A stretch of DNA of 64,000 nt from Marinomonas rhodophyticola (GTDB lineage Bacteria > Pseudomonadota > Gammaproteobacteria > Pseudomonadales > Marinomonadaceae), in the NCBI RefSeq assembly GCF_026113935.1, contig NZ_JAPEUL010000009.1, forward strand, positions 330,501 to 394,500, given 5' to 3'. Positions 9,687 through 20,120 of the stretch are shown piece after piece. A program made the position numbers and the translations under genes. The notes below the pieces were generated by a model, which ran no database searches, had not been told where the DNA came from, and worked only from the letters and a program-made list of their open reading frames with translations. Each line of letters opens with the position of its first letter. Position 1 is the stretch's first letter.

Positions 9687-11162
9687 ATGAAGCACACCAT
9701 GACGAGTTTACGTTTCTCTTTAGAGGACGGCGCGCCCTATTACCAACAATTAATGGATCAGATTCAACAGGGCATTGTGTCGGGTGAATTATCGGTTGGG
9801 GATAAGCTGCCCTCCTCACGATTTTTAGCCAGTTCCTTAGGGGTTTCCCGCAGTACTACGTCGCGAGCGTACGATCAGTTAATTGCAGAAGGCATTTTAA
9901 CCAGTGAAGAAAAACGCGGCGTTTTTGTAGCAGCTTTGCCTATGGTGGGCGATCGTATGGTGAAACGCCCTGCTTCTCTATCATCATCGGATAATAAAAC
10001 GCTACCGACACGAGCATTTGACGCAGGGGCTGATATGTCTGTTTTTCCTACTAAGAAATGGGCTGCAAGCATGAGACGTAGCTGGCTTCGACCTGACTTA
10101 ATGGTATTACAAGGAGGATATACAACTGGCTATCCTGAGTTAAAAACTGCAATAGTTGACTATTTATACCGTGTTCGCGGTCTTGATTGTTCGGTGGAGC
10201 AAATTGTTGTCACAGCAGGTAGCCGTGATGCGTTACTTTTATTACAGCATGCGATGATGTCCTTAAATGATTCCGACAGCTCTGCGATAAAATGGTGGCT
10301 TGAAGAGCCAACTTATCCGCCAATACGTGAGGCAATCACGTCCCACACAAACAGAGGCACACTCTGTATCGATGACGATGGCCCTTGTTTACCTGATAGC
10401 GAATATGCTTCGAATGTGGCCATTGTCACGCCGAATCGACAATATCCGCTTGGTGTGAGCATCAGTGCGACGCGTCGACAACAATGGTTACAAGTGTTAC
10501 AGAATGATTCGCCAAGCTGGTGGCTAATAGAAGACGATTACGATAATGAATTTGTTTATCAGGGGCGGAGCAATGTGCCTTTTATGCAGACGGCGAGTAT
10601 TCATGGTCAAGTTTGCGATCGAGTGTTTTTTGTAGGGAGCTTTTCTAAAGTGTTGTTTCGTGGTTTACGGCTTGGTTTTATTGTTGCGCCCATGAAACAT
10701 GTGGCGACGCTGCACCATAGTCAGTATGTGTTAGGGTCCTCGGTGTCTTTGCCCATTCAGCCTGTAGTGGCCGATTTTATGCAACAAGGTCAATTTGATC
10801 GCCATGTGAACAGGATGCGCCGACATTACCGTTTTAAGCGTGATACGTTATTGCGTCTTTTAGAGACGCATCTTACGCCTTGGTTCGATTGGAAAGCGCC
10901 ACGGGGAGGCATGCACATATTAATACACATAAAGACGAATCTTGCGTCCTCGATAAGGAGCGAAGCGACGTTGGAACAGCGTATGGCACAAGATTTATCT
11001 TATGAAGGTATTGTGCTGTCCTCTTTATCGCGGCACTACGGGCATAAAAACAATCAGAAACAGGGCTTTTTACTGGGCTTTAGTGGTCCAAAAGAAGACG
11101 ACATGGCGTATATGATAAAAAGGATGCAATCTTGGATGGAAGCTGAAATGAGAATGAAATAA
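9687..11162 (+). CDS. MocR-family regulator (GntR HTH + aminotransferase-like domain)
   Basis: 491 residues. The N-terminal GntR winged helix (about 12-80: GDKLPSSRFLASSLGVSRSTTSRAYDQL) is fused to a fold-type I aminotransferase domain with the PLP-lysine region GSFSKVLFRGLRLGF and the IEDDYDNEF cofactor motif. MocR proteins such as PdxR and GabR use PLP as effector and often control a divergent gene of B6 or amino-acid metabolism. The divergent PNPOx-like gene fits that pattern. ATG 9687 or ATG 9699 could be the start; neither has a strong Shine-Dalgarno site. Confidence 0.88.
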   Translation: MKHTMTSLRFSLEDGAPYYQQLMDQIQQGIVSGELSVGDKLPSSRFLASSLGVSRSTTSRAYDQLIAEGILTSEEKRGVFVAALPMVGDRMVKRPASLSSSDNKTLPTRAFDAGADMSVFPTKKWAASMRRSWLRPDLMVLQGGYTTGYPELKTAIVDYLYRVRGLDCSVEQIVVTAGSRDALLLLQHAMMSLNDSDSSAIKWWLEEPTYPPIREAITSHTNRGTLCIDDDGPCLPDSEYASNVAIVTPNRQYPLGVSISATRRQQWLQVLQNDSPSWWLIEDDYDNEFVYQGRSNVPFMQTASIHGQVCDRVFFVGSFSKVLFRGLRLGFIVAPMKHVATLHHSQYVLGSSVSLPIQPVVADFMQQGQFDRHVNRMRRHYRFKRDTLLRLLETHLTPWFDWKAPRGGMHILIHIKTNLASSIRSEATLEQRMAQDLSYEGIVLSSLSRHYGHKNNQKQGFLLGFSGPKEDDMAYMIKRMQSWMEAEMRMK

Positions 11163-11391
11163 GGCTTACATTTTGTAAGGAAATTGTATGGGAAGAATGT
11201 TAATCTTGCTGTATTAGATAGATGTTGTATTCGTTGGCCCAAGGCAAGAATGTGAATTTTTATAAAAAGGCCGTGAAGCAAAGATGAACAAAGGCTAAAC
11301 TACGCTTTGTATGGTTGTATAAATTTTGCTATATTTCGCACTCTTAAATTCGTATGAAGCGGGTAAGAAGGGTATTTTCACTTTTGTTTTT

Positions 11392-11775
11392 ATGAATCGG
11401 ATGGAAAAATTGAAAAAATTTCAAGACATTCTGCATCATTATGTGAATTCGATATCCAGCATGTTGGCGAATTTTTTACGCCCCGTTTTTGCCGGCCTAT
11501 GCCTTGCTTTATTATTACCGCTGGTTACTATCTCCTCTTTTATTGATAGCCAAACGGTTATCATGACCGACCCTATTTTTAATACGATGCCACTCTTTAG
11601 CATCGTGTTTATCTCCTTGTTATTGGTTAGTTATTGGTCCATTACGACCAATAACAACCTTGCTCGCCAAAAAATGGCCTTCTCTTTACTTCGTACTGAC
11701 GTTCCGAAAGAACGTCTAAATCGTGCCGAGGCACGATGTGCGATGAGATGTAGAGGCTCCCTTTTTCAGATTTAG
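11392..11775 (+). CDS. Hypothetical two-TM membrane protein, possibly 3'-disrupted
   Basis: About 128 residues with two hydrophobic segments (about 32-52 and 66-84). I recognise no family beyond a loose resemblance to small two-TM DUF proteins. After FSLLRTD the predicted protein becomes cysteine/arginine rich, and the DNA there folds into two perfect 7-bp hairpins. The natural C-terminus may therefore have been replaced or the frame lost. ATG 11392 and ATG 11401 are both possible starts and no clear ribosome binding site is visible. It lies upstream of cyoA, but nothing ties it to the oxidase. Confidence 0.4.
   Translation: MNRMEKLKKFQDILHHYVNSISSMLANFLRPVFAGLCLALLLPLVTISSFIDSQTVIMTDPIFNTMPLFSIVFISLLLVSYWSITTNNNLARQKMAFSLLRTDVPKERLNRAEARCAMRCRGSLFQI
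11698..11737 (+). repeat. Twin perfect hairpins
   Basis: GACGTTC-cgaaa-GAACGTC (11698-11716) is followed 3 nt later by ATCGTGC-cgag-GCACGAT (11720-11737). Both stems are perfect 7-bp matches. They could be a mobile palindromic unit or a structured RNA upstream of the cyo operon. Confidence 0.6.
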
Positions 11776-11815
11776 GTGATCCAGAAGGATTATTACTGCG
11801 TTAATATTGTTGACA

Positions 11816-11885
11816 CAGTAATGGTTCTTACACTGTTTTTACAGTGAGGTGATCTTACTGAAATACCCGGCTTTGCCGGATTTTC
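11816..11885 (+). promoter_or_regulatory. Structured leader upstream of cyoA
   Basis: An outer pair CAGTAA/TTACTG encloses CACTGT-tttt-ACAGTG (11831-11846). It is followed by CCGGC-ttt-GCCGG (11867-11879) with an ATTTTCG tail. The last hairpin resembles a weak terminator, so the leader could attenuate cyo transcription, or it may simply end the upstream transcript. Confidence 0.45.
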
Positions 11886-11936
11886 GTTCTGTTACCTGAT
11901 CTTAGGTGGCAGTTTTGTGAACATAAGGGTTAGAGG

Positions 11937-12967
11937 ATGATTCTCTTGTTAACTCGTATCCTAAATAAAGTCGCTTTGGCGCTAATGGTGGGCTTGCTCG
12001 CCGGTTGTCAGGGTGGTGTGCTTGATCCTAAAGGGCAAGTTGGTATTGAAGAGAAGCAACTAATTATTGTTGCGACTTTATTGATGCTGCTTGTTGTGAT
12101 TCCTGTCATCTTCATGACACTGTATTTCGCTTGGAAATACCGTGAAGGTCGTGACGAAATCTACGAACCTAAGTGGTCTCACTCCACAAAAATTGAAACT
12201 ATTGTTTGGGCAATTCCAATTGTCATCATCATTGTTCTTGGTGTGATTACATGGAAATCAACCCATTCATTGGATCCTTACAAGCCTTTGGAATCGGAAA
12301 AAGATCACATTGATGTTCAGGTCGTTTCGATGAACTGGAAGTGGTTGTTTGTTTATCCGGACCTTGGTATTGCGTCTGTGAATGAGCTGAGATTCCCAGC
12401 TAATGTTCCTGTTGCTTTCCACATCTCATCAGAAGGCACAATGAACTCGTTCTTCATTCCTCAGTTGGGTAGCCAAATTTACTCAATGGCAGGCATGGTG
12501 ACCAAGCTTCACTTGATCGCAAATGGTCCGGCACATTTGACGGTTTCTCTGCGAACTACAGTGGACCTGGTTTTAGTACGATGAAGTTTAAAGCGATTGC
12601 CACCGAAACACAGGCCGATTTTGATGCTTGGGTTGAGGGTGTGAAAGCCGGTACTCACAACGTGATTAACAACGGTGTGTTGGACCAAGCCGCCTATGAC
12701 AAGCTTGCTGAATATGACGCGGATCCGCATCATAAACATGAAGCAACGCCTGTTCAGTACTACAACTCTATTGAGCCAAATATCTTCATGGATAACGTGA
12801 TGAAGTTCATGGAAGATCATGGTCGAGTTGAAATGCTGGAAGGAACTTCCTTTGCACCGAAAATGATTCACGGTGATTCAAACCATGGTGAAATGAAGCA
12901 TGGCGAGATGAATCATGAATCGTCTGAGCAATCATCTCACGAGATGCACATGGAGGCAGACAAATAA
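11937..12967 (+). CDS. cyoA: Cytochrome bo3 quinol oxidase subunit II (one-base frameshift near 12530)
   Basis: Subunit II of the proton-pumping heme-copper quinol oxidase. It has a lipoprotein signal with lipobox LLAGC, two transmembrane helices (about 40-62 and 82-105) and a periplasmic cupredoxin domain without the CuA ligands, as in CyoA. At 12529-12531 the sequence reads CCGG; one more base gives the expected [18 protein letters not shown], and the frame resumes at [14 protein letters not shown]. The C-terminal tail is rich in His and Met, which is common in marine homologues. AGAGG precedes the ATG. The stop overlaps the cyoB start. Confidence 0.93.
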
Positions 12968-14946
12968 TGTCTATTCTAGGTAAATTATCTTTAGATGCGA
13001 TTCCATTCCATGAGCCAATCTTGATTGTGACTTTTTGTGTCGTTGCTCTAGGTGCATTGACACTTGCATTTTTATTGCTGAAGTACAACTTGCTTGGCAC
13101 TTTATGGCGTGACTGGATAACATCAATCGACCATAAACGCCTTGGCGTTATGTATATCGTATTAGCTTTGATCATGCTGTTGCGTGGTTTTGCCGATGCG
13201 GTGATGATGCGATTGCAATTGGCGTTGTCAACAAATGGTGGTGACGGCTATTTGCCTCCACACCACTATGACCAAGTCTTTACGGCGCACGGTGTGATCA
13301 TGATCATCTTTATGGCGATGCCATTCATGATTGGTCTGATGAACATTGTTGTGCCGCTACAGATTGGTGCACGTGACGTTGCCTTCCCATTCCTAAACAA
13401 CCTTAGCTTCTGGCTAACGGCTGGTGGTGCTGTTCTAATTAACATCTCTTTATTCGTTGGTGAATTCGCCAAGACTGGTTGGGTGGCTTATCCGCCACTA
13501 GCTGGTTTGCAATTCAGTCCGGATGTCGGGGTGGATTATTACATATGGGCATTGCAGATATCGGGGATAGGTACGACTTTGACCGCTGTTAACTTCTTGG
13601 CAACAGTGTTCAAAATGCGCGCTCCAGGTATGAAATTGATGGACATGCCGATCTTTACTTGGACCTGTACTTGGGCCAACATTTTGATCGCAGCCTCTTT
13701 CCCTATTTTGACGGTTACTTTAGCGCTACTTACTCTTGATCGTTACCTAGATTTCCACTTCTTCACGAACGAAGGTGGTGGTAACGCTATGATGTATATC
13801 AACTTGTTCTGGGCATGGGGTCACCCTGAGGTGTACATCCTTGTGCTTCCTGCATTTGGTATCTTCTCTGAGGTAGTGTCTACATTCACTGGTAAGCGTT
13901 TGTTTGGCTACAAATCAATGGTTTGGGCGACAGCTTCGATTTCCATTCTTGGTTTTATCGTATGGCTTCACCATTTCTTTACCATGGGTTCAAGTGCCAA
14001 CGTTAACGCCTTCTTCGGTGTGATGACAATGATCATTGCTGTGCCGACAGGTGTGAAACTATTTAACTGGTTGTTCACTATGTACCGCGGTCGTCTACGT
14101 GTGACTGTGCCTGTACTTTGGACACTAGGTTTTATGGTGACCTTCTCTATCGGTGGTATGACAGGTGTTCTACTTGCTGTACCTGGTGCTGACTATGTAT
14201 TGCATAACAGCTTGTTCTTGATTGCCCACTTCCACAACACCATTATCGGTGGTGCGGTATTTGGTTATCTAGCGGGTTTTGTGTTCTGGTTCCCGAAAGT
14301 CATGGGCTTCAAGCTTAATGAAAAATTAGGTAAGACGGCTTTCTGGTGCTGGTTGGTTGGTTTCTTCTTAGCCTTCATGCCTTTGTATGTTTTAGGCTTC
14401 TTGGGTATGACTCGTCGTCTAAACCACACTGATAACCCAGATTGGAACATTTGGCTGTACATCGCTTTGGTGGGTGCCTTTGTTATTATGGCCGGTATCA
14501 TTTCTCAGCTATTGCAGTTGTATGTTAGCTTCCGTGATCGTAAAGACAATTTGGACACGACTGGTGACCCATGGAATGGTCATACGCTTGAGTGGGCGAC
14601 ATCTTCTCCACCACAGGTATATAACTTTGCTGTCATTCCTACTGTTTCTGACATTGATGCGTTTACTGATATGAAAGAAAAAGGTACGGCTTACGTTCGT
14701 AGAGACAGCTATGAACCGATTCATATGCCTAAAAATACGTCAGCAGGTATTTTGATTTCTGCTTGCATGACAGTAATGGGCTTTGCTTTGGTTTGGCATA
14801 TATGGTGGTTGGCAGCGCTTGGCTTCGTCGGTGGTTTTGTATTGCTTGTGATCCGAGCTTACACCAAAGATGTTGATTACTATATTCAGCCAGATGAAAT
14901 TGCTCGCACCGAAAAGGCGTATCTAGATAGTGTGGCTAAGGGGTAA
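12967..14946 (+). CDS. cyoB: Cytochrome bo3 quinol oxidase subunit I
   Basis: 659 residues, the length of E. coli CyoB. It carries the heme-copper oxidase core with the CuB ligands in [14 protein letters not shown], the heme ligands HFHNT, and [12 protein letters not shown] near the start. It contains heme b, heme o3 and CuB and reduces O2 to water while pumping protons. The start overlaps the cyoA stop, so the two are translationally coupled. Confidence 0.97.
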   Translation: MSILGKLSLDAIPFHEPILIVTFCVVALGALTLAFLLLKYNLLGTLWRDWITSIDHKRLGVMYIVLALIMLLRGFADAVMMRLQLALSTNGGDGYLPPHHYDQVFTAHGVIMIIFMAMPFMIGLMNIVVPLQIGARDVAFPFLNNLSFWLTAGGAVLINISLFVGEFAKTGWVAYPPLAGLQFSPDVGVDYYIWALQISGIGTTLTAVNFLATVFKMRAPGMKLMDMPIFTWTCTWANILIAASFPILTVTLALLTLDRYLDFHFFTNEGGGNAMMYINLFWAWGHPEVYILVLPAFGIFSEVVSTFTGKRLFGYKSMVWATASISILGFIVWLHHFFTMGSSANVNAFFGVMTMIIAVPTGVKLFNWLFTMYRGRLRVTVPVLWTLGFMVTFSIGGMTGVLLAVPGADYVLHNSLFLIAHFHNTIIGGAVFGYLAGFVFWFPKVMGFKLNEKLGKTAFWCWLVGFFLAFMPLYVLGFLGMTRRLNHTDNPDWNIWLYIALVGAFVIMAGIISQLLQLYVSFRDRKDNLDTTGDPWNGHTLEWATSSPPQVYNFAVIPTVSDIDAFTDMKEKGTAYVRRDSYEPIHMPKNTSAGILISACMTVMGFALVWHIWWLAALGFVGGFVLLVIRAYTKDVDYYIQPDEIARTEKAYLDSVAKG

Positions 14947-14948
14947 TC

Positions 14949-15560
14949 ATGAGCACGACACATATGAGTACACATGACGCTCACGATGAGCATCACGACC
15001 ACGATCCAGCACCACATAACGTGTTCGGATTCTGGCTATACCTGATGACAGACTGTTTGCTTTTTGCATCTTTGTTCGCTACTTACGCTGTGCTCTTTAT
15101 GAACACAGCAGGTGGCGTATCAGGTAAAGATATCTTTGAGTTGGATTTCGTTCTTGTTGAAACGGCACTTCTACTTGTTTCAAGTATTACGTACGGTTTC
15201 GCAATGATCTGCGCACATAAGAAAAACAAAAAGGGCACCCTAGCTTGGTTGTCTCTAACGTTTCTTTTGGGCCTAGGCTTCATTTCTATGGAGGTCTACG
15301 AATTCCATCATCTAATCGTTCACGGTAACGGTCCTCAAGCCAGTGCTTTCTTGTCTGCATTCTTTACATTAGTAGGAACGCACGGCTTGCACGTAACCGC
15401 TGGTTTGATTTGGATGGCTATCCTTATGGTTGAGTTGATTGTATCTGGCTTCGGAAGCCGTACAGTGACTCGCTTGAGCTGCTTGAGTTTGTTCTGGCAC
15501 TTCTTGGATGTTGTCTGGATCTGTGTTTTCACCGTTGTTTATCTGATGGGAGCGATCTAA
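14949..15560 (+). CDS. cyoC: Cytochrome bo3 quinol oxidase subunit III
   Basis: 203 residues with five transmembrane helices and the COX3-type motifs [21 protein letters not shown] and [15 protein letters not shown]. The N-terminus is His-rich ([11 protein letters not shown]). It lies 2 bp after cyoB and its stop overlaps the cyoD start. Confidence 0.96.
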   Translation: MSTTHMSTHDAHDEHHDHDPAPHNVFGFWLYLMTDCLLFASLFATYAVLFMNTAGGVSGKDIFELDFVLVETALLLVSSITYGFAMICAHKKNKKGTLAWLSLTFLLGLGFISMEVYEFHHLIVHGNGPQASAFLSAFFTLVGTHGLHVTAGLIWMAILMVELIVSGFGSRTVTRLSCLSLFWHFLDVVWICVFTVVYLMGAI

Positions 15561-15880
15561 TGAGCGATCATTCTTCTGAAGCGCATTCACACGGTAGCGT
15601 GAAGTCTTACCTAGTTGGGTTTATCTGGTCTGTTATTTTGACTGGTATCCCATTCTGGATGGTAATGACGGAAGCGTTCGATAAAGGCCCAACTTATATC
15701 ACTATCATTGTGTTGGCTATTATTCAGATTTTTGTTCACTTGAAGTATTTCCTTCATTTGAACTTCTCTGAGCAAGGCAAGTTGGACACTTATTCATTTA
15801 TTTTTGCTGCTGTGATTATTGTGATGGTTGTCGCGTTATCCGTATGGATTATCTACGCTTCCAACGCAATGATGATGTAA
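15560..15880 (+). CDS. cyoD: Cytochrome bo3 quinol oxidase subunit IV
   Basis: 106 residues with three hydrophobic helices and the family pattern SYLVGFIWSVILTGIPFW ... IQIFVHLKYFLHLNFS. It is an accessory subunit needed for assembly or stability of the CuB site. It starts on the cyoC stop. Confidence 0.95.
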   Translation: MSDHSSEAHSHGSVKSYLVGFIWSVILTGIPFWMVMTEAFDKGPTYITIIVLAIIQIFVHLKYFLHLNFSEQGKLDTYSFIFAAVIIVMVVALSVWIIYASNAMMM

Positions 15881-15951
15881 GCAGAGTAATTTGATGATTA
15901 TGCGGACTTTTTTCATATTATGTGATACCTGTCCGGTGGGGGCCTATAAAG

Positions 15952-16842
15952 ATGTTTAAGCGTTATCTTCAGGTGACTAAGCCTGGCATCATTATGGGCA
16001 ACCTCATCTCTGTTGCGGGAGGCTTTTTTCTAGCCTCCCGTGGCGAGATTGATTGGATTCTTATGCTAGCGACGGTTATTGGCTTGTCGTTAGTGGTTGC
16101 TTCTGGCTGTGCCATTAACAACTATATCGATAGAGATATTGATGCAAAAATGCAACGTACACGTAACCGCGTTACGGTAAATGGTGAAATGTCTGGTAAA
16201 GCGGCGTTTTTTCATGGTGTTGTGTTAGGTGTTATTGGTTTTGCTTTATTGGCGTATTTTACTAACTGGGTGGCGGTTGCTTTTGCTGCCTTTGGTTATG
16301 TTGTTTACGTTGGCTTGTATACTATGTATTTCAAGCGCAATTCCGTTTATGGAACCTTTGTTGGTAGCTTATCGGGTGCCGTTCCTCCAGTGGTAGGATA
16401 TTGTGCCGCTGCAGGTCAGTTTGACGCTGGTGCTGCTATTCTTCTGACAATGTTTTGTATTTGGCAGATGCCACATTCTTATGCGATTGCTATTTTTCGC
16501 TATAAAGATTACGAAGCGGCAGGTATTCCTGTTTTGCCTGTGTCACAAGGTATTGCAAAAGCCAAGCGCCATATAGTCCTCCACATTGCTGCTTTTGCAG
16601 TGGTTGCAGCACTTTTGCCACTGACTGGCTATGTTGGAATTGGCTTTATGGTCGTTGCTTTAGCAACGAGTCTATGGTGGTTAGCCATGGCGTTGCGAGG
16701 TTACCGTTTAGGTATTGATGTGAATAAGTGGGCACGACAAGTGTTCTTCTTTTCCATTATTACGGTTACAGCGCTTAGTGTGACCATGGCATTGGATTTT
16801 AATGAAGTATCACCAAATTTATTGGTGTTTGCTGCTCATTAA
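15952..16842 (+). CDS. cyoE: Protoheme IX farnesyltransferase (heme O synthase)
   Basis: 296 residues from ATG 15952, exactly the E. coli CyoE length. The N-terminus [24 protein letters not shown] and the prenyltransferase motif [18 protein letters not shown] are diagnostic. It converts heme B to heme O for subunit I. GGTGGGGG lies about 9 nt before this ATG; the upstream GTG 15922 lacks a site. It is the last gene of the operon and is followed by a strong terminator. Confidence 0.96.
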   Translation: MFKRYLQVTKPGIIMGNLISVAGGFFLASRGEIDWILMLATVIGLSLVVASGCAINNYIDRDIDAKMQRTRNRVTVNGEMSGKAAFFHGVVLGVIGFALLAYFTNWVAVAFAAFGYVVYVGLYTMYFKRNSVYGTFVGSLSGAVPPVVGYCAAAGQFDAGAAILLTMFCIWQMPHSYAIAIFRYKDYEAAGIPVLPVSQGIAKAKRHIVLHIAAFAVVAALLPLTGYVGIGFMVVALATSLWWLAMALRGYRLGIDVNKWARQVFFFSIITVTALSVTMALDFNEVSPNLLVFAAH

Positions 16843-16854
16843 TTCAAGCTTTAT

Positions 16855-16884
16855 AAAACGGGCTGTTTAGCCCGTTTTATATTT
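16855..16884 (+). terminator. Rho-independent terminator of cyoABCDE
   Basis: AAAACGGGCT-gttt-AGCCCGTTTT followed by ATATTT, 12 bp after the cyoE stop. Confidence 0.9.
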
Positions 16885-17048
16885 CCTTTCAGTGTTCTTC
16901 TATCACTTTCTATTTTTATTAATATTCGTTATTTTGCATACTGCCTGTTGTCTATTATTCCGACAAGGAGCCTGCTTATTTTCTCATTACAGTAAAGTGG
17001 GAAAATGGCTCTTTTATGTGGCGCTTAGAAATCAGAAAGGACGATGTA

Positions 17049-18714
17049 ATGAAAACCCTTTTAGCCCTGTTATCACTGATTTTGCCTTTCCTTGGCTTGG
17101 CTAGTAATAATGCTTATGGTGACATCCTTCGTTGTCAGGCGTTAGTGACAAAGGCGCCTCAGAATGTCGATATTAAAACCATGATGGTATGGCGAGATAA
17201 AGAAGTTCGAAGTCCATATTGTCTCGTTTCCGGTGTGACGGCTCAACGCATGGGGGTTAATAGCAAACTTTATGCAATCCAGTTTGAGTTGCGATTACCC
17301 GATTATTGGCTGGGCCGTTTTGCATACCAGTTCAATAGTGGTGTAGATGGGGAAGTTCAGCCAGCATTGGGTAAAATGACAGGGCTTACACCGTCTCAAT
17401 ACGCTATTAATCAGGGTTTTGCCGTTGTTTCAAGTAATGGTGGTCACGATGCGAGGGCTTATCCTGAAGCGGGTCTTGCTGGTGTGACAGCGTTTGGACA
17501 TGATCCAGAAGCACGCCGTGACTATGGTTATGGTGCGGTGCAAAAACTTAATCCTGTCGCTCGTGCTTTGATTGAAAGCTACTACGAATCACCGATTAAA
17601 TATGCTTATGGCCTTGGCCAATCTAATGGTGGACGAATGGCGATGGTGGCTGCAACTCGCTTTCCTACTATGTTTGATGGCTTGTTGGTTGGTTATCCTG
17701 GTTTTAATTTACCAAAAGCTGCTTTGCAACAAGCTTGGGATACTCAGGCGTTATATCAAGTTAATGAAAACATTAGTCGAGCATTGACGCGGCGCGACTT
17801 GGTGGTGTTTGCGAAAAAAATCTTAGATCAGTGCGATGGGTTAGACGGGATTAATGACGATATGGTGTTTGCAACAGACGCCTGTCAAAAAGTGTTTGAT
17901 CCTAAAGTTTTGGTTTGTAAAAGTGATTTTGATAAGCACTGTTTACCTATGCTTAAGGTCGCGGCGTTAATGAAAATGCACGCAGGACCTCATAACTCGA
18001 AGGATCAGGCTTTATATGCGGATTGGGTGTATGACACTGGCATTCGGTCTAATAACTGGCGCATGTGGAAGGTTGAAAGCACAATATCGGATTGGAGCCA
18101 TAAGCCAATTAGTGTGGTAATGGGCGCGGCCGCCTTAGCCCATATTTTTACAACGCCTTTTACGGATGTCGCGGGCGATATCTATTCATTAGAAAATTAT
18201 TTGCTAAAATTTGATTTTGATAAAGATGCGCCAAAAATTTACGCCACAAATAACCAATTTAAAGAATCCGCCATGGCTATGATGACGCCACTTGATGCTG
18301 CTAAGCCAAAGCTGACAGCCTTCCATCAAAATGGCGGGAAAATGATGATCTTCCATGGCAACAGTGACCCAGTTTTTTCCGTAAAAGATACAATGCGGTG
18401 GTATGATTTTCTCGATTTTGGTTTAGCGGGACGAGCATCCGAGTTTGTGCGTTTTTACCGTGTGCCTGGCATGCCTCATGGACAAGGTGGGCCATCGGCC
18501 GATCAATTCGATATGTTGCAGCCTTTGATTGCCTGGGTTGAAAGAAAACAAGCGCCTCAAGAGATTGTGGCAGCCACACGAGCGAAAAATCCAGAAATCA
18601 CGGCTCGTATGGCGGGTATGACGCGTCCTCTTTGTCCATATCCTGCGTATGCTAAGTACAACAAAGGTGACTTTCTTAAAGCGAGGCTCCTTTCAATGTG
18701 TTGTCGCTCAATAA
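17049..18714 (+). CDS. Tannase/feruloyl esterase family protein (frameshift near C-terminus, 18683-18689)
   Basis: About 554 residues with a Sec signal peptide (about 1-24) and a mature alpha/beta-hydrolase of the tannase/feruloyl esterase family. The nucleophile is in GQSNGGR, the catalytic Asp is probably in the region HGNSDPV, and the histidine is in PGMPHGQGG. Known members hydrolyse phenolic esters in the periplasm or outside the cell. Near the end the DNA reads GAGGCTC; with one G removed the tail becomes KASSFQCVVAQ and stops at 18714, 5 bp before the convergent SDR gene. Uncorrected, it would run antisense into that gene to 18782. AAAGGA lies upstream of the ATG. Confidence 0.85.
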
Positions 18715-18719
18715 TGGGC

Positions 18720-19469
18720 TTAGCGGCCACCACCTACGTCAATAAAGCCTGCTGTAGAATAGCTGGATTTATTACTGAGTAACCAGAGGATGGCTTCCGC
18801 GACCTCTTCTGGCTGTCCGCCACGTTGTAACGGCAAGTTGGGACCAATACGGTCAACGCGTCCTGCTTCTCCGCCATCGGCATGCATATCGGTATAGATC
18901 AAACCAGGGCGAACCACATTGACCCGAATACCCTCACTCGCCACTTCTAGTGCAAATCCTTTTGAAAAGGAATCAACCGCGCCTTTACTAGCGGCGTAAT
19001 CGACGTATTCATTGGGTGAGCCATAGACGGAGGCTAGAGAAGAAACATTAACAATGGTGCCACCATTGCCGCCACGACTTTTTGCCATGTCTTGAAAGGC
19101 TTCTTGGCAGCATTGCATGGTACCAAAAACATTGGTTTGAAAGAGACGTTGCCAGCGTTCTGGTTTGGTGTCTACGAATTGCGTTTGTTGATCTAAGACA
19201 CCAGCATTGTTGACCAACGCCGTGATTGGCCCCCACTGACGTCTAATCGTGGCAAACATATGAGAGACTTGATCAATGTCGCTTATGTCAGTTTGTAAAC
19301 AATGAGCTAACCCACCTGACGAGACAATATCTGCGACAAGGTTTTCAGCGCAAGTCGCGTTTTTTTGATAGTTAATAATGACGCGATAGCCTTGCTGAGC
19401 AGCAAGCCTAGCGGTTGCCGCGCCGATGCCTCTTCCGCCACCTGTAATTAATAGTATAGGTGCTTTCAC
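18720..19469 (-). CDS. SDR-family oxidoreductase
   Basis: 249 residues from a GTG start preceded by AAGGAG. This is a classical short-chain dehydrogenase: the TGGGRGIG cofactor loop lies at about 9-16, NNAG in the middle, a catalytic Ser in VSSLASVYG and the YxxxK motif in YAASKG. The closest resemblance is to glucose/ribitol-type or 3-oxoacyl-ACP-type SDRs, so the substrate is open. The upstream ATG at 19490 lacks a ribosome binding site. It is divergent from the marR gene, which suggests possible control by MarR. Confidence 0.87.
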   Translation of the reverse strand: MKAPILLITGGGRGIGAATARLAAQQGYRVIINYQKNATCAENLVADIVSSGGLAHCLQTDISDIDQVSHMFATIRRQWGPITALVNNAGVLDQQTQFVDTKPERWQRLFQTNVFGTMQCCQEAFQDMAKSRGGNGGTIVNVSSLASVYGSPNEYVDYAASKGAVDSFSKGFALEVASEGIRVNVVRPGLIYTDMHADGGEAGRVDRIGPNLPLQRGGQPEEVAEAILWLLSNKSSYSTAGFIDVGGGR

Positions 19470-19631
19470 GCGACTCTCCTTATTTTTCAAAATGGATTAA
19501 CAATACCGTGCCTAATAGGGCAACACCAGCCTTTCATTTATGTGATTTAAGGGTTTTTAGTCGGCTATTTTATGGAGATTTAGGAAGTATTAGGCATATT
19601 TATTCGGTCATGTTGAATATAGTAAGCAATG

Positions 19632-19651
19632 TATATAATAATTGTTGTATA
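19632..19651. promoter_or_regulatory. Putative MarR operator
   Basis: TATATAATAATTGTTGTATA is a 20-bp palindrome centred on AATT with eight of ten symmetric pairs. It sits about 20 bp before the marR start, in the spacer shared with the divergent SDR. Confidence 0.55.
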
Positions 19652-19670
19652 TGAAAAATGAGTGGTTTAC

Positions 19671-20096
19671 ATGCAGACAAACAATATTGGCTTTCTTCTA
19701 ACCGACATCATCCGGCTGATGCGCAGGGAGTATTCAAAAAGTGACTTATGTATGACCCCAATGCAAGCTCGGGCGTTGGTGTACGTGTCTCGCTATGAAG
19801 GGGTAAAACAGGTGCAATTGGCAGAAATGCTTGATATTCAGCCCATCACATTAGCTCGATTGATAGATCAATTGGCGGAGGATTGTCTGATTGAGCGCTG
19901 TCCTGATCCAAAAGATCGTCGTGCCTATGGATTGTATCTCATGGAGAAATCGACACCTTTACTAGAAAAGATTGATATTGAAGTGAAGCGTGTTCATGAA
20001 AAAGCACTGCAAGGTTTATCTGAAGAGCAGGTGGCTGCTCTTCGAGATGCACTTGCTGTTATGCATATAAATTTATCAGCGGATTCGTCATTATAG
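19671..20096 (+). CDS. MarR-family regulator
   Basis: 141 residues with the MarR winged helix: helix 3/recognition segment VQLAEMLDIQPITLARLIDQLAEDCLIER and the wing PDPKDRRAYGLYL. It is the first gene of a marR-emrA-emrB operon, so it most likely represses the efflux genes and is released by hydrophobic or phenolic compounds. A 20-bp palindrome lies just upstream. GAGTGG is a weak ribosome binding site for ATG 19671; GTG 19662 is possible. Confidence 0.88.
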   Translation: MQTNNIGFLLTDIIRLMRREYSKSDLCMTPMQARALVYVSRYEGVKQVQLAEMLDIQPITLARLIDQLAEDCLIERCPDPKDRRAYGLYLMEKSTPLLEKIDIEVKRVHEKALQGLSEEQVAALRDALAVMHINLSADSSL

Positions 20097-20120
20097 AATT
20101 GACTTGGGGACATACCGGAA

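Noticed and set aside
16892-17104. 70-codon hydrophobic frame before the tannase gene
   Set aside because: It overlaps the signal-peptide region of the tannase gene in another frame and has no ribosome binding site.
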